Source of the DNA: Propionibacteriales bacterium | GTDB lineage: Bacteria; Actinomycetota; Actinomycetes; Propionibacteriales; Nocardioidaceae | Assembly: GCA_026392415.1 (NCBI GenBank) | Contig: JAPLCC010000047.1 | Location: forward strand, 124,001-188,000 | Length of the DNA: 64,000 nt | Reading direction: 5' to 3' | Shown here: positions 44,573 to 51,785 of the stretch, piece after piece | Layout: each line of letters starts with the position of its first letter | Numbering within the stretch: the stretch's first letter is position 1 | Program-made: the position numbers and the translations under genes | Notes under the pieces: model-generated | The model's input: the letters and a program-made list of their open reading frames with translations, nothing else | Databases searched by the model: none | What the model was told of the DNA's origin: nothing

Positions 44573-44596
44573 GCCGGCACCCGAAAGGCAATCCTG

Positions 44597-45769
44597 ATGT
44601 CCTTGAAGTTCCACTGGTTCCTGCCCACCAACGGTGGCGACGGACGCCACGTCGTCGGCGGCGGACACGGGGTGAATCCCGGACAGGCCGGTCGCCCGGC
44701 CGACGTCGCCTACCTCACCCAGGTCGCGCGGGCCGCGGAGGACAACGGCTTCGAGGCGGCTCTGACGCCGACCGGAGCATGGTGCGAGGACGCGTGGCTG
44801 AGCACCGCCATGCTCAGCCAGACCACGGACCGCCTGAAGTTCCTGGTCGCGTTCCGTCCGGGCGTCGTGTCGCCGTACCTCGCGGCCCAGATGTCGGGCA
44901 CCTTCCAGAACCTCAGCGGCGGGAGGCTGCTGCTCAACGTCGTGACCGGCGGGGAGAGCCACGAGCAGCGGATGTACGGCGACTTCCTCGACAAGCAGGC
45001 CCGCTACGAGCGGTGCGGGGAGTTCCTCGAGATCGTGCGCCGTCTCTGGACGGGCGAGGTCGTCGACTTCGCAGGCGAGCACCTGTCGGTCGAGAGTGCC
45101 CAGCTCGCCCAGATCCCGAGTCCGGTGCCGGACATCTACTTCGGTGGCTCCTCGCCGGCCGCGGGGAAGGTGGCGGCCGAGCACGCCGACGTCTACCTCA
45201 CGTGGGGGGAGCCGCCCCAGGCCGTGGCCGAGAAGATCGCCTGGATCCGGGAGCTCGCGGCCGCGGCCGGCCGCGGACCGGACCATCGTCCGATCCGGTT
45301 CGGGATCCGGATGCATGTCATCACCCGCGACACTGCGGACGAGGCGTGGGCCGAGGCGGACCGGCTGCTCCAGGGCATCGACCCGGGGTCGATCACGCGG
45401 GTCCAGGAGGGCCTTCGCCGCAGCGAGTCCGAGGGTCAGCGACGCATGCTCGACCTGCACGGTGGCAGCACCTCCGACCTCGAGATCTACCCCAACGTCT
45501 GGGCCGGCGTCGGCCTCGTGCGTGGCGGCGCGGGCACCGCGCTGGTCGGCAGTCACGAGCAGGTGGCCGACCGGATCGCCGAGTACGCCGACCTCGGGCT
45601 GGAGGAGTTCGTCCTGTCGGCCTACCCGCACCTCGAAGGTGCCTACTGGTTCGGTGAAGGCGTGCTGCCGATCCTCGCCGAGCGCGGCCTCTGGAAGTAC
45701 GACGGCCCGCAACGCCTGCACAGCGCCGCGGTGCCGTTCGCTTCGGTCGGTGGCGGCCGACGTCGCTGA
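44597..45769 (+). CDS. SsuD-like alkanesulfonate monooxygenase (LLM class)
   Basis: 390 residues. KFHWFLPTNGGDGRHVVG, LTPTGAWCEDAW, LKFLVAFRPGVVSPYLAAQM, LLLNVVTGGE and FGIRMHVITRDTADEAW follow SsuD-type enzymes. These use FMNH2 to release sulfite from alkanesulfonates. With SfnG, which yields methanesulfinate, it suggests stepwise dimethyl sulfone use. No SsuE-like flavin reductase is adjacent, so FMNH2 must come from elsewhere. Confidence 0.87.
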   Translation: MSLKFHWFLPTNGGDGRHVVGGGHGVNPGQAGRPADVAYLTQVARAAEDNGFEAALTPTGAWCEDAWLSTAMLSQTTDRLKFLVAFRPGVVSPYLAAQMSGTFQNLSGGRLLLNVVTGGESHEQRMYGDFLDKQARYERCGEFLEIVRRLWTGEVVDFAGEHLSVESAQLAQIPSPVPDIYFGGSSPAAGKVAAEHADVYLTWGEPPQAVAEKIAWIRELAAAAGRGPDHRPIRFGIRMHVITRDTADEAWAEADRLLQGIDPGSITRVQEGLRRSESEGQRRMLDLHGGSTSDLEIYPNVWAGVGLVRGGAGTALVGSHEQVADRIAEYADLGLEEFVLSAYPHLEGAYWFGEGVLPILAERGLWKYDGPQRLHSAAVPFASVGGGRRR

Positions 45770-46714
45770 TCAGGCGGTTGCTCCACCCCGTCGCTTGAGC
45801 AGCACCCGGGCGGGAATGCCGATCAGGAGCAGCAGTGCCAGCCACGGGAGGGAGAACCCGACGACGGTGAGCACCGCGCCGAAGCCGGAGACGAAGCTGT
45901 CCCAACCGTCCTGGAGACCTCCGAGGAAGCCGTCGGCGGTCTCCTCCTCCTCGTCGTCGACGTCCCCGTGGGGCTGCTCGATGTAGACGCTGATCGTCGA
46001 CTGGCTGGTCTGGTCGGCGAGGTAGGTCTGTCGTGCCAGAAGGGCGTCGAGCTCGGCCTGGCGTGAGCTGAGCTGGCTCTCGATGGTGACGATCTGCTCC
46101 AGGCTCTCGGCGCGGGCCAGCAGAGCCTCGATGCGGGAGACACTCTTGCGCTGGGCGCGGACCCGGGCCTCCACGTCGACGACCTCGGTGGAGACGTCCT
46201 GGCCCGACGAGTCCGAGTTGACGAGCGTTGCGATCCCCTCCAGGTCCAGCATCGCGTCGGCGAACCGGTCGCTCGGCACCCGGACGACCAGGCGGGCGGA
46301 CGTGACCTCGCCCTTGTCGCCGGTGCTGGTCTCCTGCTCAGCAAGGGTGCCTCGGTACTTGTCGATGATCTTGCGGACCTCGATCCGTGCGTCGCCGACG
46401 TCCTTGGCCTCCAGCGAGACGGTGCCGGTGGAGATCACTGCCGCGCCCTCGATCTCGAGCTGCTTGTCGGGCTCGCTCTCGGGCAGCGATCCGGCCGCGT
46501 CCAGGGCGCCGTCGTCCACCATGCCGGGGTCGGCGCCCACAGCCTTCGAGTCCCCTGCGGGCTCGACCAGGCTCTCGTCGCTGGTCGTGGCGCCGCCGGT
46601 GCTGTCGCTGTCCGAGCCGGATCCCGAGCACCCGGCCGTCGCGGCGACGGTGGCCACGGCTGCGAGGGCCAACAGGAATCGGGCGCGAGGAGTCTTGCGC
46701 GATGTCGTCGTCAT
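45770..46714 (-). CDS. DUF4349 lipoprotein
   Basis: 314 residues. Signal peptide with lipobox ending at Cys29 (AATAGC). A Gly/Ser/Asp linker is followed by the DUF4349 domain (about 80-290) with a coiled-coil section (about 175-225: ARVRAQRKSVSRIEALLARAESLEQIVTIESQLSSRQAELDALLARQ), and a C-terminal membrane helix. Role unknown, probably envelope-related. It is directly convergent with the SsuD-like gene, stops abutting. Confidence 0.82.
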   Translation of the reverse strand: MTTTSRKTPRARFLLALAAVATVAATAGCSGSGSDSDSTGGATTSDESLVEPAGDSKAVGADPGMVDDGALDAAGSLPESEPDKQLEIEGAAVISTGTVSLEAKDVGDARIEVRKIIDKYRGTLAEQETSTGDKGEVTSARLVVRVPSDRFADAMLDLEGIATLVNSDSSGQDVSTEVVDVEARVRAQRKSVSRIEALLARAESLEQIVTIESQLSSRQAELDALLARQTYLADQTSQSTISVYIEQPHGDVDDEEEETADGFLGGLQDGWDSFVSGFGAVLTVVGFSLPWLALLLLIGIPARVLLKRRGGATA

Positions 46715-46767
46715 GGCGATGCGACGTGGCAGCGACGCGGCTGGTTCCCTCTGGCAGGCTGGCCTGC

Positions 46768-48108
46768 GTGAGAGCGGTCGTCGTGGGTGCCGGAGTGGGC
46801 GGTCTGACGGCTGCCCGCGATCTCGCGATCGCCGGACACGACGTCCTGCTGCTGGAGGCGACCGATCGTTCCGGAGGCAAGCTGCGTGCGGGCGTCGTCG
46901 CCGGTGTCACGGTCGACGTCGGTGCAGAGGCGATGCTGCACCGTCGGCCCGAGGGCGTCGCACTGGCGGGCGCGCTCGAGCTGCCGATGACCCACCCCAC
47001 GGCTGCGACCTCCCGGATCTGGACCCGCGGCGAGCTGCGCCCGCTGCCACGCACGTTGATGGGCGCGCCGCTCGACCTCGACCAGCTCGAGGCGTCCGGG
47101 ATCCTGTCGGCGCAGGGGATGCGCGATGCGCGCCACCAGTTCGTCCAGCAGCACGAAGGCGACGCATCGGTGGCCGAGGTGGTGGCCGGCCGCTTCGGGC
47201 AGGAGGTCGTGGACCGCCTCGTCGAGCCCCTGCTGGGTGGGGTGTACGCCGGCCAGGCCCGTCACATCTCGGTGCGGGCCGCCGTCCCCCAGCTCGTCGA
47301 CCTGGTCGCGCGACCCGACTTCACGCTTCCGACGCCGCCGGCCGATGCGCCACCGGTCTTCGCCTGCGTCGACGGGGGGATGTGGCGACTGCCCACCGCA
47401 CTCGAGTCCGACCTGCGCGATCGACCCGGTGTCGAGATCCGCCACGGCGCCACGGTGACGGGAGTTCGTCGTACGGCTGCAGGATTCGTCGTGACCACGA
47501 GTGTGGGGGAGGAGCGGGCCGACCTCCTCGTGGTCGCAACTCCGGCAGCGCCGACGGCACGACTGCTCGCTGACCTCGCGCCGGTTGCCGCCGACGAGCT
47601 GGGGCAGATCGGGTCCGCGTCGGTCGCCCTCGTCACGTTCGCCTTTCGGGCGGACGACGCCGGTGTCGCCGATGCGATCGACATCGGCGCCTCGGGCTTC
47701 CTGGTCCCGCCGGTGGATGGCCGCGCGATCAAGGCGTCGACGTTCTCCTTCGCGAAGTGGGACTGGGTCCGGGCGGCGGGCGACGGCCTGCTGGTGCTGC
47801 GCACCTCGCTGGGCCGGTTCGGTGAGGAAGCCACCCTCCAGGTCTCCGACGACGAGCTCGTGCGCCTGTCCCTCGTCGACCTGGCGAGCGCCACCGGCCT
47901 CACCGCCGCACCCGTCGACTCGGTCGTGCAGCGCTGGGGCGGCGGCCTCCCGCAGTACTGGGTCGGGCATCTCGACCGCGTCGCCCGCATCCGTGGGTCG
48001 GTCGCCGAGGTGCCCGGGCTCGCCGTGTGCGGCGCGGCGTACGACGGCGTCGGCATCCCCGCCACGATCGGCTCCGCCCACCGCGCGGTCGCCGACCTCC
48101 TCACCTGA
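46768..48108 (+). CDS. hemY: Coproporphyrinogen III / protoporphyrinogen oxidase (HemY/CgoX)
   Basis: 446 residues from GTG 46768. FAD motif VVVGAGVGGLTAARDL at the start, LLEATDRSGGKLR, and C-terminal GLAVCGAAYDGVGIPATIGSAHRAV are diagnostic of HemY/HemG-type flavoproteins. In actinobacteria with HemQ this enzyme acts on coproporphyrinogen III. It is followed by the 94-bp palindrome and then hemQ. Confidence 0.92.
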   Translation: MRAVVVGAGVGGLTAARDLAIAGHDVLLLEATDRSGGKLRAGVVAGVTVDVGAEAMLHRRPEGVALAGALELPMTHPTAATSRIWTRGELRPLPRTLMGAPLDLDQLEASGILSAQGMRDARHQFVQQHEGDASVAEVVAGRFGQEVVDRLVEPLLGGVYAGQARHISVRAAVPQLVDLVARPDFTLPTPPADAPPVFACVDGGMWRLPTALESDLRDRPGVEIRHGATVTGVRRTAAGFVVTTSVGEERADLLVVATPAAPTARLLADLAPVAADELGQIGSASVALVTFAFRADDAGVADAIDIGASGFLVPPVDGRAIKASTFSFAKWDWVRAAGDGLLVLRTSLGRFGEEATLQVSDDELVRLSLVDLASATGLTAAPVDSVVQRWGGGLPQYWVGHLDRVARIRGSVAEVPGLAVCGAAYDGVGIPATIGSAHRAVADLLT

Positions 48109-48110
48109 CC

Positions 48111-48204
48111 GCGAAGTGTGGGGATTGGTCACGCGAGGTGTGGCCGATGGTCGTGCGTGCGCACCAAACGCCAAACCTCGGGTGACCAAACCCCACACCT
48201 CGCG
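48111..48204. repeat. 94-bp palindrome made of the same 22-bp units, between hemY and hemQ
   Basis: Two forward units (48111-48132, 48133-48154) and two inverted units (48161-48182, 48183-48204) surround a 6-base centre. The outer pair agree at 19 of 21 positions as inverted copies. The element starts 2 bases after the hemY stop codon. As RNA it would form a long hairpin. It uses the same repeat as 16129-16194 and 17291-17356, but encloses no gene. Confidence 0.85.
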
Positions 48205-48239
48205 CCGGAGGGGGTTCGGCGGCGCGGCACAATGGAGAC

Positions 48240-48962
48240 ATGTCCGACCCGCAGGAACACATCAAGACCAATGCAGCGAAGATCAACGAGCTCAACGAGC
48301 TGATCCGCTACACGATGTGGTCGGTGTTCCGTCTCGACCGCCCACTCGGTGACGACGTCGCGCGCAAGGGTGAGGCCGCCGAGGTCGAGGCCCTGGTTGC
48401 CGAGCTGGCCGAGGACGACGTCGTCGTCCGTGGTGTGTACGACGTCGCGGGCTTGCGCGCCGACGCCGACGTCATGGTGTGGTGGCATGCCGAGTCGAGC
48501 GACCAGCTCCAGGCGGCGTACCACCGGTTGCGCCGCACGGCGTTCGGCACGCGCCTGGCGCCGGTCTGGTCACAGATGGCCCTGCACCGCCCCGCGGAGT
48601 TCAACCGCAGCCACCTGCCGGCGTTCCTCGCCGACGAGCGGGTCCATGACTACGTCGCGGTCTACCCGTTCGTGCGCTCCTTCGAGTGGTACCTCCTCGA
48701 CGACGCCGAGCGCCGCAGCCTGCTCGCCGAGCACGGCAAGATGGCGCGCGGCTACCCCGACGTCCGCGCCAACACGGTGCCCAGCTTCGCCCTCGGCGAC
48801 TACGAGTGGATCCTCGCGTTCGAGTGCGACGACCTGTCCCGGATCGTCGACCTGATGCGGCACCTGCGTGGCTCGGAGACCCGTCGCCACGTGCGCGAAG
48901 AGGTGCCGTTCTACACCGGTCGCCGGGTCGACGTCCCGGACCTCCTCGCGCGCCTGCCCTGA
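48240..48962 (+). CDS. hemQ: Coproheme decarboxylase (HemQ/ChdC)
   Basis: 240 residues from ATG 48240 with GGAG upstream. It has [61 protein letters not shown] and [11 protein letters not shown], all typical of HemQ in the chlorite dismutase superfamily. It converts coproheme to haem b using peroxide. It completes the hemE-hemY-hemQ pathway. Confidence 0.93.
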   Translation: MSDPQEHIKTNAAKINELNELIRYTMWSVFRLDRPLGDDVARKGEAAEVEALVAELAEDDVVVRGVYDVAGLRADADVMVWWHAESSDQLQAAYHRLRRTAFGTRLAPVWSQMALHRPAEFNRSHLPAFLADERVHDYVAVYPFVRSFEWYLLDDAERRSLLAEHGKMARGYPDVRANTVPSFALGDYEWILAFECDDLSRIVDLMRHLRGSETRRHVREEVPFYTGRRVDVPDLLARLP

Positions 48963-48967
48963 CACGC

Positions 48968-48996
48968 TTGAAAAGTCAATCGACTTAGTACACAAT
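48968..48996 (+). promoter_or_regulatory. Promoter of the cysteine leader peptide and CDO operon
   Basis: -35 TTGAAA (48968-48973), 17-bp spacer, -10 CACAAT (48991-48996). Transcription would begin about 7 bases later, at the ATG of the leader peptide (49003), giving a leaderless transcript. The spacer contains an inverted repeat AAGTC-N4-GACTT (48973-48977 and 48982-48986), a possible operator. Confidence 0.6.
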
Positions 48997-49002
48997 CGGA
49001 GC

Positions 49003-49071
49003 ATGTCCGATCACACCGCAGCCATGCTGGTCACCCCGCGTGACGCGCTGCCGTGTTGTCGCTGTTGTTGA
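49003..49071 (+). CDS. Cysteine-rich regulatory leader peptide (ends CCRCC)
   Basis: A 22-residue peptide whose last five residues are CCRCC before TGA. Short leaderless peptides with terminal polycysteine, upstream of sulfur genes, are known in mycobacteria as cysteine-responsive attenuators; ribosomes stall when Cys-tRNA is scarce. Here it is followed by a hairpin and cysteine dioxygenase. The downstream genes degrade rather than make cysteine, which differs from the usual attenuation target. Function by analogy. Confidence 0.72.
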   Translation: MSDHTAAMLVTPRDALPCCRCC

Positions 49072-49099
49072 TCGCCCTCATCCCCGATCCCAGCAGTCC

Positions 49100-49123
49100 G
49101 CGCCGGCCCGACAGGGCTGGCGC
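49100..49123 (+). promoter_or_regulatory. 10-bp hairpin between leader peptide and cysteine dioxygenase
   Basis: GCGCCGGCCC (49100-49109) pairs with GGGCTGGCGC (49114-49123), one G-U pair, loop GACA. It lies 28 bases after the leader stop and 19 before the ATG of the next gene. It has no T-tract, so it may act at translation or through Rho rather than as an intrinsic terminator. It could alternate with a leader-ribosome-dependent structure. Confidence 0.55.
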
Positions 49124-49142
49124 CGTTCCGAGAGACCTCCCG

Positions 49143-49592
49143 ATGACCCAGCTCGCTGTCCTTTCCCTTCTCGAGGTCGTGCGTGAGTACGCCGCCGACC
49201 CCGACCTCAACTACCTGATCGACCCCGACCAGCCCGAGCGCTCGTGGGTGCGTGTTCACGCGGCCGAGGAGTACGAGGTCTGGCTGATCTCGTGGCCGCC
49301 CGGTGCCGCCACCGACTGGCACGACCACGGCTCGTCCGCGGGTGCCTTCACCGTGCTCCAGGGCTCGCTCGTCGAGCACACCTTCGACGGTGGCCTGCAA
49401 CTGGTCGACCTCCAGCCCGGCGACTCCAAGGCCTTCGGTGCCGGCTACGCCCACGACGTACGCAACGAGTCGGACCTGCCGGCGTTGTCGCTGCACGTCT
49501 ACTCGCCGCGGCTGTCCACCATGACCCGGTTCCGCTTCCGCGGCGACCGGCTCGAGGTGCTCGGTGTCGAGCGGGCCGGGCAGGAGTGGTGA
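49143..49592 (+). CDS. Cysteine dioxygenase (cupin)
   Basis: 149 residues from ATG 49143. Iron ligands His60, His62 (WHDHGSSAGAF) and His104 (YAHDVRNES), with a cupin barrel of the type I CDO family. It oxidises cysteine to cysteinesulfinate. Together with the rhodanese (GTGA overlap) it points to cysteine detoxification, under the leader peptide. Confidence 0.85.
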   Translation: MTQLAVLSLLEVVREYAADPDLNYLIDPDQPERSWVRVHAAEEYEVWLISWPPGAATDWHDHGSSAGAFTVLQGSLVEHTFDGGLQLVDLQPGDSKAFGAGYAHDVRNESDLPALSLHVYSPRLSTMTRFRFRGDRLEVLGVERAGQEW

Positions 49593-50029
49593 CTACCCTG
49601 ATCGATGTGCCCGCGAACGATGCCACCCAGCAGTTCGCCGGCATCGACGCGATGCTCGAGGACGCCCGCTCCCGACTCGACCGGATCAGTGCCCGGGCTG
49701 CCTTCCAGGAGTTGGTCGCCGGTGACGGGCTGCTCGTCGACATCCGTCCTGCTGCCCAACGGGCGCTCGAGGGCGAGGTCGCGCCCTGGCTCCCGCTGCG
49801 GATCATCGAGCGCAACGTGCTCGAGTGGCGCTTCGACCCGCGTAGCGAGGCGAGCATCCCCGAGGCGGCGTACGACCGACGGGTGATCGTGCTGTGCCAG
49901 GAGGGCTACACCTCCTCGCTCGCGGCGGACGCCCTGCAGCGCCTCGGCATCCACAACGCTACCGACGTGGTCGGCGGCTTCGCGGCGTGGCTCGCGGCGG
50001 GGATGCCCGTTTCGGGAGCCGGCTCCTGA
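49589..50029 (+). CDS. Rhodanese-like sulfurtransferase
   Basis: 146 residues from GTG 49589, overlapping the CDO stop by four bases. Single rhodanese domain with catalytic Cys103 in the loop CQEGYTSS and the usual LVDIRPAAQRALEG and DVVGGFAAWLAAGMP. It carries persulfide sulfur, which is a common companion of cysteine dioxygenase. Confidence 0.85.
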   Translation: MTTLIDVPANDATQQFAGIDAMLEDARSRLDRISARAAFQELVAGDGLLVDIRPAAQRALEGEVAPWLPLRIIERNVLEWRFDPRSEASIPEAAYDRRVIVLCQEGYTSSLAADALQRLGIHNATDVVGGFAAWLAAGMPVSGAGS

Positions 50030-50050
50030 CCCCTGAGTAGGCTTGGCGAC

Positions 50051-50452
50051 ATGGCATACGAGGTGGAGAAGACCGACGAGGAGTGGAAGGCCCAGCTCAC
50101 TCGCGAGGAGTACCAGGTGCTGCGCAAGGCCGGCACCGAACGGGCATTCACCGGTGAGTACACCGACACCGAGACCAAGGGTGTCTATCGCTGCAAGGCG
50201 TGCCAGGCGACCCTCTTCGAGTCGGACACCAAGTTCCACTCCGGGTGTGGCTGGCCGAGCTTCTACCAGCCGATCAGCGACACCATCGAGTACGTCGACG
50301 ACTCGACGCTCGGCATGAAGCGCACCGAGGTGCGGTGCGCCAACTGCGGCTCCCACCTGGGGCACGTGTTCCCGGACGGCTACGGCACCCCGACCGGCGA
50401 CCGGTACTGCATCAACTCGGTCAGCCTGACGCTGGAGCCCAAGGACGACTGA
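50051..50452 (+). CDS. msrB: Peptide-methionine (R)-S-oxide reductase MsrB
   Basis: 133 residues. Zinc-binding CxxC pairs (Cys48/Cys51, Cys96/Cys99), HSGCGWPSF (Cys66) and the catalytic [11 protein letters not shown] (Cys120) are all present, as in MsrB. It repairs methionine R-sulfoxide. It follows the rhodanese by 21 bp on the same strand. Confidence 0.94.
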   Translation: MAYEVEKTDEEWKAQLTREEYQVLRKAGTERAFTGEYTDTETKGVYRCKACQATLFESDTKFHSGCGWPSFYQPISDTIEYVDDSTLGMKRTEVRCANCGSHLGHVFPDGYGTPTGDRYCINSVSLTLEPKDD

Positions 50453-50459
50453 TCCACGG

Positions 50460-50496
50460 AGGTCGAGGAGGTCGCGCAGCGACCGTCTCGAGACCA
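50460..50496 (+). repeat. Dispersed repeat (GGTCGAGGAGG type), intergenic copy
   Basis: 37 bases, about 32 of 37 identical to 43299-43335. It contains the inner stem GGTCG-CGCAG-CGACC and ends GTCTCGAGACCA. It lies between msrB and the zinc chaperone gene, where it could act as a terminator. Confidence 0.75.
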
Positions 50497-50523
50497 GCCG
50501 GCTTGACGTCACTGGACTTGCAC

Positions 50524-50540
50524 ATGAGAATCATTCTCAT
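50524..50540. promoter_or_regulatory. Perfect Zur/Fur-type box
   Basis: ATGAGAATCATTCTCAT, a perfect 17-bp palindrome centred on C50532. This is the actinobacterial Zur/Fur consensus form. It ends at the second base of the preferred start codon (50539) of the AztD-like gene, so it lies over the likely promoter and start. Regulation by zinc through Zur fits an AztD-type protein. Confidence 0.85.
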
Positions 50541-51768
50541 GTTGCTCAAGTCCAGTGCTCTCGCGCTCCTGTCCTCCCTTGCTCTCGTCGGTTGCGGCAC
50601 CGAGGATTCGCCTAGCCGCTCCGGCGACCCGAACCCGTCCGCCGATGCCAGTGCGACGGAGGTGAAGGCCCCCAGGCCCCGGCTGGCGATGACGTACGAC
50701 GGCGGCGTCGCCGTCCTCGATGCGACCACCGGTGAGGTGCTGCTCGACGAGCAGGTCGACGGTTTCCTGCGGCTCAATCCGGCGGGGGACGATCGCCACC
50801 TGTTCGTCTCCGTGACCGGCGGACTGACGGCGCTCGACCTCGGGGCCTGGACCGACGACCACGGCGACCACGGTCACTCGTGGACCACCGAGCCGCGCCT
50901 GACCGACTTCACGATCGCGGCCGAGGAGCCCGGTCACGTCGTGCCGCACCACGGGCGGACCACCGTCTTCGACGACGGCACCGGCACCGTGACGGCCTTC
51001 GACCCCGCCGGCCTTTCAGCACTGGACGAGGGTGAGCCGGATCTCGACACCTGGACGCTTGACGAGGCTCATCACGGCGTCGCCGTGCAGGACGGTCACG
51101 GCAACCTGATCCACACGGTCGGGAACCACGACGTCCGCACCGGCATCCGCGTCCAGACCGCAGCCGGCAACGAACTGGCCGCGTCCGATGACTGCCCGGG
51201 CGTGCACGGCGAGGCCTTCGCCGGCGACGTCGCGCTGTTCGGTTGCGAGGACGGGGTGCTCCTGGTCGACGGTCGCAGGATCACCAAGGTCGACTCGCCG
51301 GACGCATACGGCCGGATCGGCAACCAGGCCGGGCACGAGACGTCGCCGTACGTCCTGGGCGACTACAAGGTCGACCGCGACGCGGAGCTCGAGCGGCCGA
51401 CCCGCGTGTCGGTCATCGACACACGCTCCGCGACGCTGCGCCTGGTGGACCTGCCGGCCAGCTACAGCTTCCGTTCACTCGGCCGGAGCCCGGAGGGCGA
51501 TGCCCTCGTGCTCGGCACCGACGGCAACCTCCACGTCATCGATCCCGCCACTGCCGAGCTGACGGCATCGATCCCCGTCACCGACACCTGGCGCGAGGCG
51601 ATCGACTGGCACGAGCCGCGGCCGACCCTGCAGGTGATCGGCGAGTTCGCCTACGTCACCGAGCCCGCGGCCAAGCAGATCCACGTGGTCGACCTGGCGG
51701 ACCGCGAGGTCGTACGGAGCATCGAGGTGGCGCACGCGCCCAACGAGCTGAGTGGTGTGTCGGGCTGA
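50539..51768 (+). CDS. AztD-like zinc metallochaperone lipoprotein
   Basis: 409 residues from ATG 50539; an in-frame ATG at 50524 is inside the Zur box and gives a poorer signal peptide. Lipobox ends at Cys19 (ALVGC). A His-rich loop DDHGDHGHSW (His108, His111, His113) and beta-propeller-like strands (LDATTGEVL..., VIDTRSATLRLVDL) match AztD. AztD passes zinc to the AztABC importer. No aztABC genes are here. The call rests on the His loop and the Zur box. Confidence 0.78.
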   Translation: MLLKSSALALLSSLALVGCGTEDSPSRSGDPNPSADASATEVKAPRPRLAMTYDGGVAVLDATTGEVLLDEQVDGFLRLNPAGDDRHLFVSVTGGLTALDLGAWTDDHGDHGHSWTTEPRLTDFTIAAEEPGHVVPHHGRTTVFDDGTGTVTAFDPAGLSALDEGEPDLDTWTLDEAHHGVAVQDGHGNLIHTVGNHDVRTGIRVQTAAGNELAASDDCPGVHGEAFAGDVALFGCEDGVLLVDGRRITKVDSPDAYGRIGNQAGHETSPYVLGDYKVDRDAELERPTRVSVIDTRSATLRLVDLPASYSFRSLGRSPEGDALVLGTDGNLHVIDPATAELTASIPVTDTWREAIDWHEPRPTLQVIGEFAYVTEPAAKQIHVVDLADREVVRSIEVAHAPNELSGVSG

Positions 51769-51785
51769 CCATCTAGGGTCAGGCC

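Noticed and set aside
39395..49000. Shared TAAGTC-type motif before the DszC-like gene, sfnG and the cysteine leader
   Set aside because: Only six to eight bases are common and spacing to starts differs, so a common operator cannot be claimed from three sites.
49053..49142. Longer N-terminus for cysteine dioxygenase from an upstream start
   Set aside because: The extra 30 residues overlap the leader stop and hairpin and do not resemble a cupin; ATG 49143 begins the conserved domain.
50524..50538. Start of the AztD-like gene at ATG 50524
   Set aside because: It lies inside the Zur palindrome and adds MRIIL before the signal peptide; ATG 50539 gives a standard lipoprotein signal.
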